From Tubulanus polymorphus (taxonomy: Eukaryota; Nemertea; Palaeonemertea; Tubulaniformes; Tubulanidae), in assembly GCF_964204645.1 (NCBI RefSeq), contig NC_134030.1, forward strand, positions 16,683,110 to 16,747,109: DNA of 64,000 nucleotides, written 5' to 3'. The stretch's first letter is position 1. The number at the start of each line of letters is the position of its first letter. The notes under the pieces were generated by a model. It did no database searches. It saw only the letters and a list, made by a program, of their open reading frames with translations, and was not told the DNA's origin. This document shows, in pieces, positions 49,381 through 58,897 of this stretch. Both the position numbers and the translations under genes were made by a program.

Positions 49381-50454
49381 AGTTTTTATTTGTCTGGCTT
49401 ATGAGAGTCGAACAACGTTACAACGTTTTCCCATACACAGGCTTGGCTTTAGTACTAGATGAAGGCTAGGCACTGCACATTGTGGATTGACTGGAACTCT
49501 AAACTCACAAAATTAAACGAGTCAACAAGAAAGATCCAATAATTTGACGTTTGTCTAATTATATTATTTAACAGCTTAAAATAATACTTAACACATTATA
49601 AGAATACACAAAAGAAATCAGTTCTTACATTATATCAGAATCAATAGTTCGCTTAACTCGGGCTTGAATTCTGGTTCCATTGCTTTATATTCTAATGAAA
49701 TTCACTAGCATACCTTAGAATATTGCTTAGCTTAAGATAAAAAATTTGGTACCAGGAAAACGGGGAAGTAAAGTGGGTGTACTGTACATCCCCAATTGAC
49801 TTATTTCTCTCTGGTTGAATCAAGTTATTACTGAAATAGCATTCGAATAGCCATTTTGTTTTTAAAAATTGTGTCGTTCAGCTATCCTGCTGCAAATTTC
49901 GCAGTTCAAGTTAACTAGTGCCATCTGATTTCTCAGTATCTCAAATTTGCACATTCTTAGCCCGAGTCTAAAAATAGAAAAAAAGTGCATTTAAAGTAGG
50001 AAATAAAAGAATAGTGGCTAACACACTCTGGAGATATAGCCTATGGGGTGGGCCTAGTTTGAAAGCGCTGAGGTCCGAGGGAACAGCACTTAGTAAATAA
50101 ATACTGAAATCAAACTTACAAAACACCCAATACTTGAGATGATGTACTTGACAAGAAGTGTGTCCAGCTGAGCAAATCAACTTTATCTATGACTCCTCCT
50201 TTTATAGATACCGTAGTAGTCTAAAAATAAGAATCGGTACATTTTTCTAACAGTTGGTATGTCATTTTAAAAAAAAAAACAACCTATTAACACAGCAAAT
50301 AAATTACAGTTGTTGAATGGTTTGCCCGATTAAGATTAATTGGTTGACGCTAATTAGTATGACCTATAAGTAGGGGCCTACTGCATGTCATTGGCGTCAA
50401 TCCATTCCATTCCACGGTGAATTAAAAAGAAATTTAGTTAGATCCCTTTTGTCC

Positions 50455-50770
50455 AAAAGCTGCATCATTTATATAACTAGCTGTCAAATTTAATTTACCT
50501 CCTTCAGAGAATACCATAGTCCGTCGCCCATCAACGTGTTGACAAAAGAAAAGTTGCTTATAATCCTGTTTTATACATGGACGATAGAAGTAAACCATAT
50601 TCTTGGAATATTGAGCATAGTGTTTAAGTTGGCTTGCACGGTTTGTGAATGGGTTTTCCTCATCATGCTGCCTGTATGCATTAAAAATCCGGATTTCAAG
50701 CGAATTAATTTGTTCAACAAGTGGCCCTCTAGAAGTATACTCCACACATACTGCCCATGCATGTCTCTGT
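50455..50770 (-). pseudogene. Exon-like frame in the MULE, starting within its TIR
   Basis: On the minus strand a TTACAG acceptor inside the right TIR opens a frame of about 100 codons (…VEYTSRGPLVEQINSLEIR…, KHYAQYSKNMVYFYRPCIKQ, CQHVDGRRTMVFSEG) up to a GTAAAT donor at ~50,497. Codon texture is protein-like but I recognise no domain. It may be a transposon accessory gene or captured host sequence. Confidence 0.35.
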
Positions 50771-50990
50771 AACCGAAGGTGGAGACTAAAAGACGGTTCA
50801 GGACTCGGCAGCGAATACCGGCCCGGAAATTATTTCAAAACGTGTATTGTCGGTACCTAGCACGATTTCAGCGTTTTTCGGGAATTCCCTGAAATTTCGG
50901 CGTTTTTCGGAAATTCCCTGAAATTTCAGCGTTTTTTTTCAGCGTTTCAGTGTTTCAGCTTTTTCAGCGAAGTTCAGGAACCGATTATAA

Positions 50991-51344
50991 ATGGATAGTA
51001 AACAAACACACAGTGAGAACAACAAATCATTTCTAGATAGAATAAAAGATACTTCAAATGTCAAATCAGTAGATTATAAATTCAAAAAGTTAAAAGAATT
51101 AATAATCCATAAGAAATATCTAATTACAAATATTGATACAGTTACTAACAAATATGAAGATAAATTAGTTATACACTTAGAATATGAAGGATTAAAAGGA
51201 AATACACATAAATTCAGAACATATTTACCAGATAGATTTCATAGATTATCAAGTGAAGATCTAGAAGAATTATGTTCTGGAGATTTCTATTTCGTATACA
51301 AAGGTAAGAATGAAAAAGGGCATCATGAAATAGATTTCGAATAA
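50991..51344 (+). CDS. Polinton hypothetical protein, 117 aa
   Basis: Charged soluble protein (SKQTHSENNKSFLDRIKD...; C-terminal FYFVYKGKNEKGHHEIDFE). No domain recognised. It is the first gene after the polymerase and sits directly at the MULE insertion: the first two bases of its ATG are the end of the 9-bp duplication. Its reading frame is intact but its upstream region is now transposon TIR. A 17-nt spacer separates it from the penton-like gene, suggesting co-ordinated expression with the structural genes. Confidence 0.65.
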   Translation: MDSKQTHSENNKSFLDRIKDTSNVKSVDYKFKKLKELIIHKKYLITNIDTVTNKYEDKLVIHLEYEGLKGNTHKFRTYLPDRFHRLSSEDLEELCSGDFYFVYKGKNEKGHHEIDFE

Positions 51345-51361
51345 GAAAATACGTAAAATAA

Positions 51362-52120
51362 ATGGTAGAATTAAAAGAATACAGAATATTTGTAGATTCT
51401 AGAAAACTTACAAATTATAAATCTCATAATTTACTAGTTCAATTAGATAGAGAATTCAAGAATTGTGTAGATTTAAAATTAGTAAATATAAGTTTATGTA
51501 ATTCTTTTTACAATATATCGAATAAAACTATTGAAGATAATACTGTTTTAATTCATATGAGAAATGTAGATAAATGGTTTCATCTAATTTTAAAACCAGG
51601 ATTATATAATTTAGAAACATTAGCTCAAGAAATTAATAGAAGAGCACGGTTGAAAATTAGAAGAGATGATAAATTTTTAATTAGATTTATAAAAAGTGAT
51701 AGCACAAATAAAATTAAAATAAAGTTACATGATGAAAGTCAACATGCGTTTATGGTAAAAAAACCTATAGCTAAACTGTTAGGAATTGTACCAGATACCG
51801 TTACAGGAAACGTAGATGGAAATTCAAATATAATACCTTTTACAGACTTTTATATTTATTGCAATTTAATTGATCCTACAAAAACTTTCGAAGCAACTAA
51901 AGAAACAATTTGTAGTTCTAGTATACTAAATATTTTACCGCTAAAAAATGTTAAAGAATTTGGAACGCAAATAAATTATAATTTAGCTGAATGTGATTTT
52001 AAACCTTGCAATCCTAAATTTAATAATTTTAGATTAGAAATAAGAAATCATAATGGACATTTAATTGATTTGAATAACTTTCCTGTGATATATGAATTAG
52101 TTATAAGATGTAGAGAGTAA
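51362..52120 (+). CDS. Candidate penton-like minor capsid protein, 252 aa
   Basis: Beta-rich protein with no membrane segment. It opens EYRIFVDSRKLTNY and ends IRNHNGHLIDLNNFPVIYEL. The 'L-R-N-NG-ID-N' C-terminal strand pattern and the position a few genes before the major capsid match the single-jelly-roll penton of Polintons and adintoviruses. The assignment rests on that pattern, length and gene order, not on a detected family domain. The frame is intact and starts with ATAAATG. Confidence 0.5.
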   Translation: MVELKEYRIFVDSRKLTNYKSHNLLVQLDREFKNCVDLKLVNISLCNSFYNISNKTIEDNTVLIHMRNVDKWFHLILKPGLYNLETLAQEINRRARLKIRRDDKFLIRFIKSDSTNKIKIKLHDESQHAFMVKKPIAKLLGIVPDTVTGNVDGNSNIIPFTDFYIYCNLIDPTKTFEATKETICSSSILNILPLKNVKEFGTQINYNLAECDFKPCNPKFNNFRLEIRNHNGHLIDLNNFPVIYELVIRCRE

Positions 52121-52137
52121 TTTTTTTCACTATATAA

Positions 52138-52494
52138 ATGAATATAACTGTTGGACCGAGTATATGTTTTGGGTTTGATTTTAAACGTGAGAAAGAAATG
52201 AAATTTAACGTTAATGATGTAATTACACATATTAAAAATATTGCATTTTCTAATGAAACAACATTTGAGTATGAAACAACAATAGATAATGAAACTTTAA
52301 ATGTAGAAAAGATTACTAATTTAATTAGAGAATCTTTAAGATTTTATGAATTAGATGAAGATTTTATTATAGATGATATTAAAAAAATAATAATTGAAAT
52401 ATATACAAATGAAACTAGTAATGAAATAAATGTTGAATTAATCGTAAATAAGTTAACTAAATATTTTGATGATAGTAATTTTTTTGATAAATAA
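52138..52494 (+). CDS. Polinton hypothetical protein, 118 aa
   Basis: Acidic, helix-rich protein (NETTFEYETTIDNETLNV; FIIDDIKKIIIEIYTNE; KLTKYFDDSNFFDK). No membrane segment or known domain. It lies 17 nt after the penton-like gene behind a TATATAAATG start context, and its stop TAA is immediately followed by the ATG of the next gene. Confidence 0.6.
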   Translation: MNITVGPSICFGFDFKREKEMKFNVNDVITHIKNIAFSNETTFEYETTIDNETLNVEKITNLIRESLRFYELDEDFIIDDIKKIIIEIYTNETSNEINVELIVNKLTKYFDDSNFFDK

Positions 52495-52716
52495 ATGAGT
52501 GATAATAAGTGGATAATAACTGGATTATATAATGGAGCATTACTATCAGTTGGAACTGTTGGTTATTCAATGGTATTAAAAAAAGTATTCAAAATGGGAA
52601 GTGTTAATGTTGATAGATTTGATATAAATGATATTTTAAAATTAACATTAGCAGTTACTTTATCTAATTTAACTATTGATTATTTAGAAAAACAAAAATA
52701 TATTCCTCCCATATAA
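52495..52716 (+). CDS. Small membrane protein, 73 aa
   Basis: Two likely membrane helices: ITGLYNGALLSVGTVGYSMV and ILKLTLAVTLSNLTI. The start codon abuts the previous stop. Small double-spanning proteins are common among Polinton capsid-cluster genes, but the role is unknown. Confidence 0.6.
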   Translation: MSDNKWIITGLYNGALLSVGTVGYSMVLKKVFKMGSVNVDRFDINDILKLTLAVTLSNLTIDYLEKQKYIPPI

Positions 52717-52740
52717 ATGCATAATTATTTTACTAAATAA

Positions 52741-53163
52741 ATGGCTTCTGCAGTTATAACTTTTATAGGATGGGCAATTGTTAACGCTTTAGTATTTACT
52801 GGTGGCGGATATTTATTTAAACATATTGATAAAAATGGATCATTAACAGAACAAAAAAGACATAACTTAGCATTAGAGGAATACAATAAAGCAGCTGAAC
52901 AATATAGAGAAAAACGACAAAACTATATGGATTATATTAACAAGGAATTATATGATCAGAAGATTTCACATAGAGATTTTCAATCAGTTGATGATGCAAT
53001 GAGTTTATATAACGCGGTAACCAATAAAGAAAAATTACATCTACATAAACCTACAATATCAGATTATTATACCCCAAGTAATGAACAGAAGAAATATGAA
53101 GTAATTTGGATTTTAGGTGGAACTGTTATTGTTATATTTGTAGCATATAAATTTACTAATTAG
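52741..53163 (+). CDS. Membrane protein with two terminal helices, 140 aa
   Basis: An N-terminal hydrophobic segment (VITFIGWAIVNALVFTGGGY) and a C-terminal one (VIWILGGTVIVIFVAY) flank a charged middle with coiled-coil tendency (ALEEYNKAAEQYREKRQNYM). No domain recognised. It probably spans the virion's internal membrane or the host membrane. Start context TAAATAAATG after a T-rich spacer. Confidence 0.6.
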   Translation: MASAVITFIGWAIVNALVFTGGGYLFKHIDKNGSLTEQKRHNLALEEYNKAAEQYREKRQNYMDYINKELYDQKISHRDFQSVDDAMSLYNAVTNKEKLHLHKPTISDYYTPSNEQKKYEVIWILGGTVIVIFVAYKFTN

Positions 53164-53184
53164 TAATTTTTTTTTGCTAAATAA

Positions 53185-53604
53185 ATGGATGATAATATTG
53201 ATATTATTCCTCATGATATAAATAAAACTAAATTAAAAACATATTTAGAAAAACAAATATTAGAATTTGAAAATGATTTAAAAGTTAAAAAGAAAAAATA
53301 TTTAAAAAGTAAAATTATATATTATTTGATTATAAGTGGTTCGGTTACAATTAGTTCTGTAATAACATTTCTAGCAATATTCAGTCCATTAACACCTTTA
53401 GCTATATCAATTGGTGTATTAGGATTAAGTTCAAGTGTTTTAACCGGTATAAGTTCAAAATTAAATATAAAAAGTAATAAAGAAAAAATTAAAACTAATA
53501 TAAAAGAAATTAATAAATTAAAGAATACGCTAGATTATATAATAAGTTTAAATGGTCATATAACAGTTGAAGAACAAGATAAATTATTAAAAGAATTAGT
53601 ATAA
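53185..53604 (+). CDS. Coiled-coil membrane protein, 139 aa
   Basis: Basic, coiled-coil N-terminus (KQILEFENDLKVKKKKYLKS). Then one long hydrophobic region (YYLIISGSVTISSVITFLAI followed by SPLTPLAISIGVLGLSSSVL), likely two helices in a hairpin, and a second coiled coil (NIKSNKEKIKTNIKEINKLK). Unknown function. It follows the same T-rich TAAATAAATG spacer. Confidence 0.6.
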   Translation: MDDNIDIIPHDINKTKLKTYLEKQILEFENDLKVKKKKYLKSKIIYYLIISGSVTISSVITFLAIFSPLTPLAISIGVLGLSSSVLTGISSKLNIKSNKEKIKTNIKEINKLKNTLDYIISLNGHITVEEQDKLLKELV

Positions 53605-53741
53605 TATAATATAATAAATCAATTAAATATAATATTCCTGCAATAGATTTTAAGAAAAATATTACATATAGAAATGTAGTTTTAAATTCTTTAACTAATT
53701 TAGAAATTTATGTTACTGAATCACAGTTTTTTATTTCTAAA

Positions 53742-54881
53742 ATGGAAAATATATTTAATACATATGAAGTTACTTTTACTCGAGATGAATATCATATATA
53801 TAAAGTAAAATCTAATATGAAATATTGGCAGAATCAATTAAATTTTGCTGTTTATTGTGCAACAACAGGATGTGGAATTAGTTGGAATGATCATTTAAAT
53901 AACTTAGATAAAAATTTGAAGTATTCTGATTTAAAATTAATTCACACAATATTTAGATTTCACACATATTTTCAAATCAGAATAATATTAAATGAATTAG
54001 AATGTCCTTTACCCGGGTCTAAATATTTTAAAGAATTGGATAATAATATTAATCTATCTAAGTTTTATAAAATATGTAATGAATTTAATATAAATATTAA
54101 TTCCGATTTTAGAGCGCATGGTAAATTGCAAGGTGTTGGTGAAGAGTATGAAATAAAAAGAATTGATTATATGCATAGAATTTCAGCTTATCATAATTAT
54201 AAAATTGATAATAATAATGGTTGGGTTAATTTCATTTTAGAAAATAGTGAAGGTTTTACTAAAGCTGGAATACAAAGAATAAATCAATCTATTAGAACTT
54301 ATTTGATATGTATTTTAGGTGCGCAAGTTGAAACAAGATCCCCAATAATTGGAAATGATAACACTTCATTCGATGCACAGAAACAAGTCAAAGTATTATT
54401 CGAAGATTCAATTCATAATGATAAAAATAGATCGATTCCAGAAAACATTGTAAGATATCAAAATTATTTAGATAAATCGCATATTAGATTAAATTATTGT
54501 ATAGGCCCTAATCAATTAATTATTTCTAATGATTTAATATTAAAGATGGGAAACATAATTGGTTATAATAATCTAATTAAAACTGCAACAATAAATAATT
54601 CATTTGGATTGAATGATATAAATAAAAAGATTATTACTGCTCCAAAATTAATGGAAGGTGAAAAAAATAAAAAACATATTCAATCAACAGAAACTAAAAC
54701 TAATAATATTAAATTAAATAATGATTCTAAAATAAAAGATTACAATACTACGGAAAATATAAAAACTGATAATATTCAACATGAAATAATTAAACTAAAT
54801 GATGATAATAAATCCCATGAAAATACTAAATTAGCTTTAACTTGTATAGGAATTGTAATCGGAGGAATATTATATTTTTAA
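53742..54881 (+). CDS. Polinton hypothetical protein with C-terminal anchor, 379 aa
   Basis: Mostly soluble N-terminal 300 residues (NTYEVTFTRDEYHIYKVKSN, WVNFILENSEGFTKAG, NQSIRTYLICILGAQVETRS). Then an Asn/Lys-rich low-complexity stretch and a single C-terminal membrane segment (LALTCIGIVIGGILYF). It could be a tail-anchored virion surface protein. The frame is open upstream to 53610 without an ATG, so the original start may have been further left and lost to a small deletion; I keep the ATG at 53742. It lacks the TAAATG context of its neighbours, which fits that idea. Confidence 0.6.
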   Translation: MENIFNTYEVTFTRDEYHIYKVKSNMKYWQNQLNFAVYCATTGCGISWNDHLNNLDKNLKYSDLKLIHTIFRFHTYFQIRIILNELECPLPGSKYFKELDNNINLSKFYKICNEFNININSDFRAHGKLQGVGEEYEIKRIDYMHRISAYHNYKIDNNNGWVNFILENSEGFTKAGIQRINQSIRTYLICILGAQVETRSPIIGNDNTSFDAQKQVKVLFEDSIHNDKNRSIPENIVRYQNYLDKSHIRLNYCIGPNQLIISNDLILKMGNIIGYNNLIKTATINNSFGLNDINKKIITAPKLMEGEKNKKHIQSTETKTNNIKLNNDSKIKDYNTTENIKTDNIQHEIIKLNDDNKSHENTKLALTCIGIVIGGILYF

Positions 54882-54902
54882 TTTTAATTTTTTATTATGT
54901 AA

Positions 54903-56361
54903 ATGGCAGAAGGTGGAGAAAATTTTCCATTGGAAGGCATGGGAAATAATAATGAAGGATATATTGATGATGATTATAACGATGCAGAAACTAATATTGA
55001 TGATGGTAATGAATCAGCATATAATTCTAATTTAGCAGATAGTGGTTCTAAAGCCCCATCAACAGAGGAATATGATAGAAAAACTAGATCGAGAATAAAT
55101 CCTGAAAATGAAAATCCAGATTTAGTAAAACAAAATTTAGAATATAATGTATATATTTATAATTTCCAACCTGTATTTGAAAGATCTGGATATAATATAA
55201 ATGCCAGAGGCGCCAGACTTTTAGTAAAAGATTTAAAACTTTTAGATAATGGTGAATATTATTATCATTTGAAAGATGATTATTATATTGATATCTCTTA
55301 TAAAAAAGCAGTAAAAATATTTGCAAAATCAACTTTGCTTAGGTTAGACCTATCTAGAATTAAGAGAATAAGAAATAGTAATGAAATAGAAGATGTAACA
55401 CAAGAAGAAATGAATAAAAATGAAAGAGTATTTAAAAAAAGAATTAATAAATTATTTGAAACAATCAAAGATAATCCAGAAACAGAAACAACTTCTGAAC
55501 AGAATATAACTTCCAAAACTAGTAAACTTAAATCAAATAAAGTTCCAATTGAAAAACTTTTACCGAATGGATTAATTGATGCAACAGATCAAGAATTAGA
55601 AGATTTAGATATATTTTCTGATAAAGCAATTAGAGAAATTGAAAGTATAAGACATGCATCTGATCAAATTGCGCATGATAAAAGTATGAGATTTAAAAAT
55701 TAGAACTTTAGAAGATGAATTATTTAAATCAAGAAAAGAATCGGAACAACTAAAATTAGATAGAGATAATAAAGTTATTGAAGAAATCGAATTTAAAAAA
55801 AGAAATGCGTATTTAGAAAAAGAAAAGGATGATTTAGAATATAACATAGAATTACAAAAAGAAGAAATTAAATTATTGTTAAAATCATATGATTATAATA
55901 TAAATAGATTAAAAGTTATTTTTAAAGATTTGTTGATGAAACCAAATTCTGAAATATCATTGAAAGATAGAATAAAATTATTATTTAAATTAGAAGGAAT
56001 AACAATTATTTCAATTCTAACAGCTGTAACTATGTTATTTACAACAATTGGTTTAGCAATATCAAATGCTTTAAAATCTACTCCTACTCCCAATAAACCG
56101 GATAAACCCCCGAATGATAATAATTCTATACAAGATAAAGTTAAAGATGGTTTAAAGAAATTAGCAAAATATTAATGGGAACTATCTAAAAAATCTGCTG
56201 CAGCTTTACCAGGAGTTATTGCATCAATTGTTGGTTTTATATTGAAATCAGCAGGAAACATTATTTACTTTGCTGCTGAACATATTATTTTATTTTTAAT
56301 TACAGTTGTAAGTGCAATTATTTTTGGTTTAGTGAATATGATATCAAAAAATATCAAGTAA
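54903..56361 (+). pseudogene. Large virion-type membrane protein, broken by a frameshift and a stop
   Basis: Frame 1 (54903-55703, 266 codons) has an acidic N-terminus and a charged middle. A one-base shift near 55,700 leads to a coiled coil (SRKESEQLKLDRDNKVIEE) and a membrane helix (IISILTAVTMLFTTIGLAIS). A Pro-rich linker (TPTPNKPDKPPND) and DGLKKLAKY follow, then a stop at 56173. Past the stop the same frame continues to 56361 with two more hydrophobic segments (GVIASIVGFILK, ILFLITVVSAIIFGLV). All parts look like one ancestral gene of about 485 residues. Its place just before the capsid gene suggests a virion or membrane-fusion role, but there is no recognised domain. Confidence 0.6.
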
Positions 56362-56382
56362 ACATGATAAAAAATAAATAAT

Positions 56383-56404
56383 TAATTTTTTTGTTAAATA
56401 AATG
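56383..56404 (+). promoter_or_regulatory. T-rich TAAATAAATG start context of the major capsid gene (example of a shared motif)
   Basis: A T-run (AATTTTTTTGTTAAATAAATG) directly precedes and overlaps the ATG. Similar T-rich or AT-rich spacers ending TAAATG precede at least twelve genes of the element on both strands. Poxvirus and related late promoters use TAAATG overlapping the start; a similar role here is inference. Confidence 0.35.
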
Positions 56405-57634
56405 AGTGGGAGTTATATCAATCCTTCTAAGAATCATAGAATATCTAATGCTATTAAAGCAGAAAGATCACATCATATAATTACTCATAACCCTTCTAAT
56501 ATTAATCCTGATGAAACTTTATATGTCAGAATTCCTAGATTAACACAAAATACTTTTTATGTTCCAAATAGTATTTATTTATCAGCCGATATAAAAGTAA
56601 TCAGTAATAATAATAATTATGTTGTTGATAATGTTGGGAGATATTTGATTAAAAAATTAACCATAAAGATTGGTCCAGAAACAGTTTTCTCATTAGATGA
56701 TTATAATTTATTTATGCATTATAAAGATTTATGGTTAACTAAAGAAAATAGAAATAATATGATATTTCAAGGCATCCAATCAGAAAACCAAAATAAATTA
56801 AGATCAGAAGCGCATAATGCAATATTAACTAATGCTGTAGATAAATTGATAAAAAGTATATATGGAAGCAAATATAAAATTCCATTAGACTTTGAATTGA
56901 TACATAATAATGCACCTTTATATAAATACGCAATTCAAGAAGATGTTATATTCGAAATAACATTTGCTCCTGTAAATGAAATTGTAATATCTAGCGTTAA
57001 TAAAGATATGAGTTATAAATTATCGAATATATGTTTAGAATATGATACAGTTACTGATGAAAATATTTCAAGTATAATTCAAACTAAATACAATCAAGGA
57101 TTTTCATTATTATATGATTATATTGATAAATTCAAAACTGTAACTATTAATGCAAATGATGAAATAATTAATGAGAATATTAACTTCCCAAGAAGATCTA
57201 TTAAAGGTATATTAATATTTTTTACCATTGCAACATATACTAATGGTGCAATAAATGTTGATAATTATTATAATCCTGAAATAACTATCGAAGGAATAGC
57301 AAATAAAATATTTTGTCAAGGAATGAGAATGATAGATCAATGGCCAGAAATTAGAAAACATTTTATGAATGAAAAAGTAAAATCATCTGAAAATTGTAAT
57401 ATCAATCAAATTGATTATTATACCGGTAATAAATATGCATTATGGTTAGATTTTAGAACAACAGAGGAAAATTCATTACATGTTTCTGGAAAAAAATTAC
57501 AAAACACTAAAGATGGAATACAATTATTCATGACAAAGAATAAAGGAATCAAAAATTTTAAAATGCACATTTATATTATATCTGACGCGCAATTAAATAT
57601 TGTAAATTCTCAATTAAATAGTGTTATGTATTAA
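56402..57634 (+). CDS. Major capsid protein (double jelly-roll, hexon-like)
   Basis: 410-residue protein without membrane segments, the main shell subunit of Polinton/adintovirus virions. Features shared with that family: a start with ETLYVRIPRLTQNTFYVPNS, a first barrel with IKKLTIKIGPETVFSLDDYN, a second barrel containing FPRRSIKGILIFFT, and the NYYNPEITIEGIANKIFCQG stretch that resembles the receptor-side loop region of invertebrate Polinton capsids. The C-terminus ends MHIYIISDAQLNIVNS. The frame is intact in an otherwise damaged element. It is preceded by TTTTTTTGTTAAATAAATG. Recognition is by pattern and context. Confidence 0.8.
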   Translation: MSGSYINPSKNHRISNAIKAERSHHIITHNPSNINPDETLYVRIPRLTQNTFYVPNSIYLSADIKVISNNNNYVVDNVGRYLIKKLTIKIGPETVFSLDDYNLFMHYKDLWLTKENRNNMIFQGIQSENQNKLRSEAHNAILTNAVDKLIKSIYGSKYKIPLDFELIHNNAPLYKYAIQEDVIFEITFAPVNEIVISSVNKDMSYKLSNICLEYDTVTDENISSIIQTKYNQGFSLLYDYIDKFKTVTINANDEIINENINFPRRSIKGILIFFTIATYTNGAINVDNYYNPEITIEGIANKIFCQGMRMIDQWPEIRKHFMNEKVKSSENCNINQIDYYTGNKYALWLDFRTTEENSLHVSGKKLQNTKDGIQLFMTKNKGIKNFKMHIYIISDAQLNIVNSQLNSVMY

Positions 57635-57666
57635 AATTTTAACTTTAATAAAAATTTATATAATAA

Positions 57667-58500
57667 ATGGAAGGAGGTAAAGTATATAAACATATTCCAT
57701 ACATCGATACACATGAAAATAATGATGGTTTATATTATGTAATACCTTGTAATATAGCTTTGATATTTGATCCTATTTTCGAAATTTATAAAACTAAACT
57801 AATAGAAATCGATAATAATAAAAGTGAAGTTGTTGATAATTTAAGTAATGTAATTGATAATAATGTAATACCTTCTACATCTAATAATATAATACCTTCT
57901 ACATCTAATAATGTAATACCTTCTACATCTAATAATGTAATACCTTCAACATCTAATAATGTAATACCTTCTACATCTAATAATGAAATAATATTAAATG
58001 TTAGTGAAAATAGAAATTATTGTGGATATTGTAAAAGTGAATTTTCAAACGCTACATCAAATTGGAATAAACATATGAATACAAGGGTACATATAAATAA
58101 TGTTATAGAACGTGTTGGTTTAAAAGAATTTATAGAACACCCATTTAGATATGTTACAAAGTTTGTTTCAAATCAAAAAGTAAATGGTGAAAAAATATAT
58201 GAAGATTTATTATTAGCAAATCCTAATAAAGATTAATTAGATTTAACCGATGCTAATGAAATATTAAAACCAAACACTGTAAATGAAATATTAGGAGCAA
58301 ACACTAATAAAGATTCTATGAAACATAAAGTAGAAAATAATGATAAATTTGATTGGATGAATAAGCATAACAATGAAACAACTATTGATGATGCGGTAAA
58401 AAAGGTGAAGAATAAGTATAAAAATAATAGAGAATTTGAAGAAGGAAATTCGGTAGAGAATTTGAATAAATTGTTAGAGTCTGATAGTGAAAGTGATTAA
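57667..58500 (+). pseudogene. C2H2 zinc-finger protein with VIPSTSNN repeats, in-frame stop
   Basis: 189 codons are open to a TAA at 58234; the same frame then continues to 58500 (ANEILKPNTVNEILG..., DSESD), so the stop is probably a mutation. N-terminal ~60 residues are unremarkable, then NVIPSTSN repeats six times as 8-residue units, then one C2H2 finger (YCGYCKSEFSNATSNWNKHM, R-V-H). The repeat DNA is a 24-bp unit. Last rightward gene of the element; it may be a DNA-binding or virion protein. Confidence 0.55.
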
Positions 58501-58897
58501 AATATTAATTATATTTAACACAAATAATAATATTGGTTGAAAATTGTATAAAATAGTAGTAAATAAAAAAGGGGGTTTTAAGTATTTAAGGTATTTAAGG
58601 TATCTAATACATATCTAATACAATCTAATACATAAAATATCTTATTTTATAAACTGATATTCATATTGAAATTGAAACCTCAGTAATAATAAATAACCTT
58701 TATTATTTTCAAACTTATTCATATATTAGTTGAAAAAATAAAACTAAATTGGTTGAAAATTGTATAAATAATATTTATTTAAAAAAGGGGTTTTAAGTAT
58801 TTAAGGTATCTAATAGGGTATCGGGTATTAGGGTATCTAATAGGGTATCAGGTATTAGGGTATCTAATAGGGTATCTAATACAAAGGTATATAAATT
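58501..58897. repeat. Convergent intergenic region with duplicated segments and GGGTATCTAATA repeats
   Basis: Separates rightward from leftward genes. GAAAATTGTATAAA ... TTTTAAGTATTTAAGGTAT occurs twice (58,534 and 58,752), and 58,625-58,730 is a diverged copy of 58,895-58,990, the 3' end of the ATPase gene. A short run of 'gggtatctaatagggtatc-ggtatta' units follows at 58,805-58,885. No gene. Confidence 0.65.

Larger units (their letters stand above)
47484..50983. mobile_element. Non-autonomous Mutator-like (MULE) transposon, 3,500 bp
   Basis: Terminal inverted repeats of about 235 bp (47484-47718 and 50750-50983) begin CGGTTCCTGAACTTCGCTGA. The flanks are a 9-bp direct duplication ATTATAAAT (47475-47483 and 50984-50992). 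Long TIRs with a 9-bp duplication are the hallmark of the Mutator superfamily. No transposase is visible inside. The insertion lies between the polymerase stop and the start codon of the next Polinton gene; removing it restores a short A/T-rich spacer, so the nested order is clear. Confidence 0.8.
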
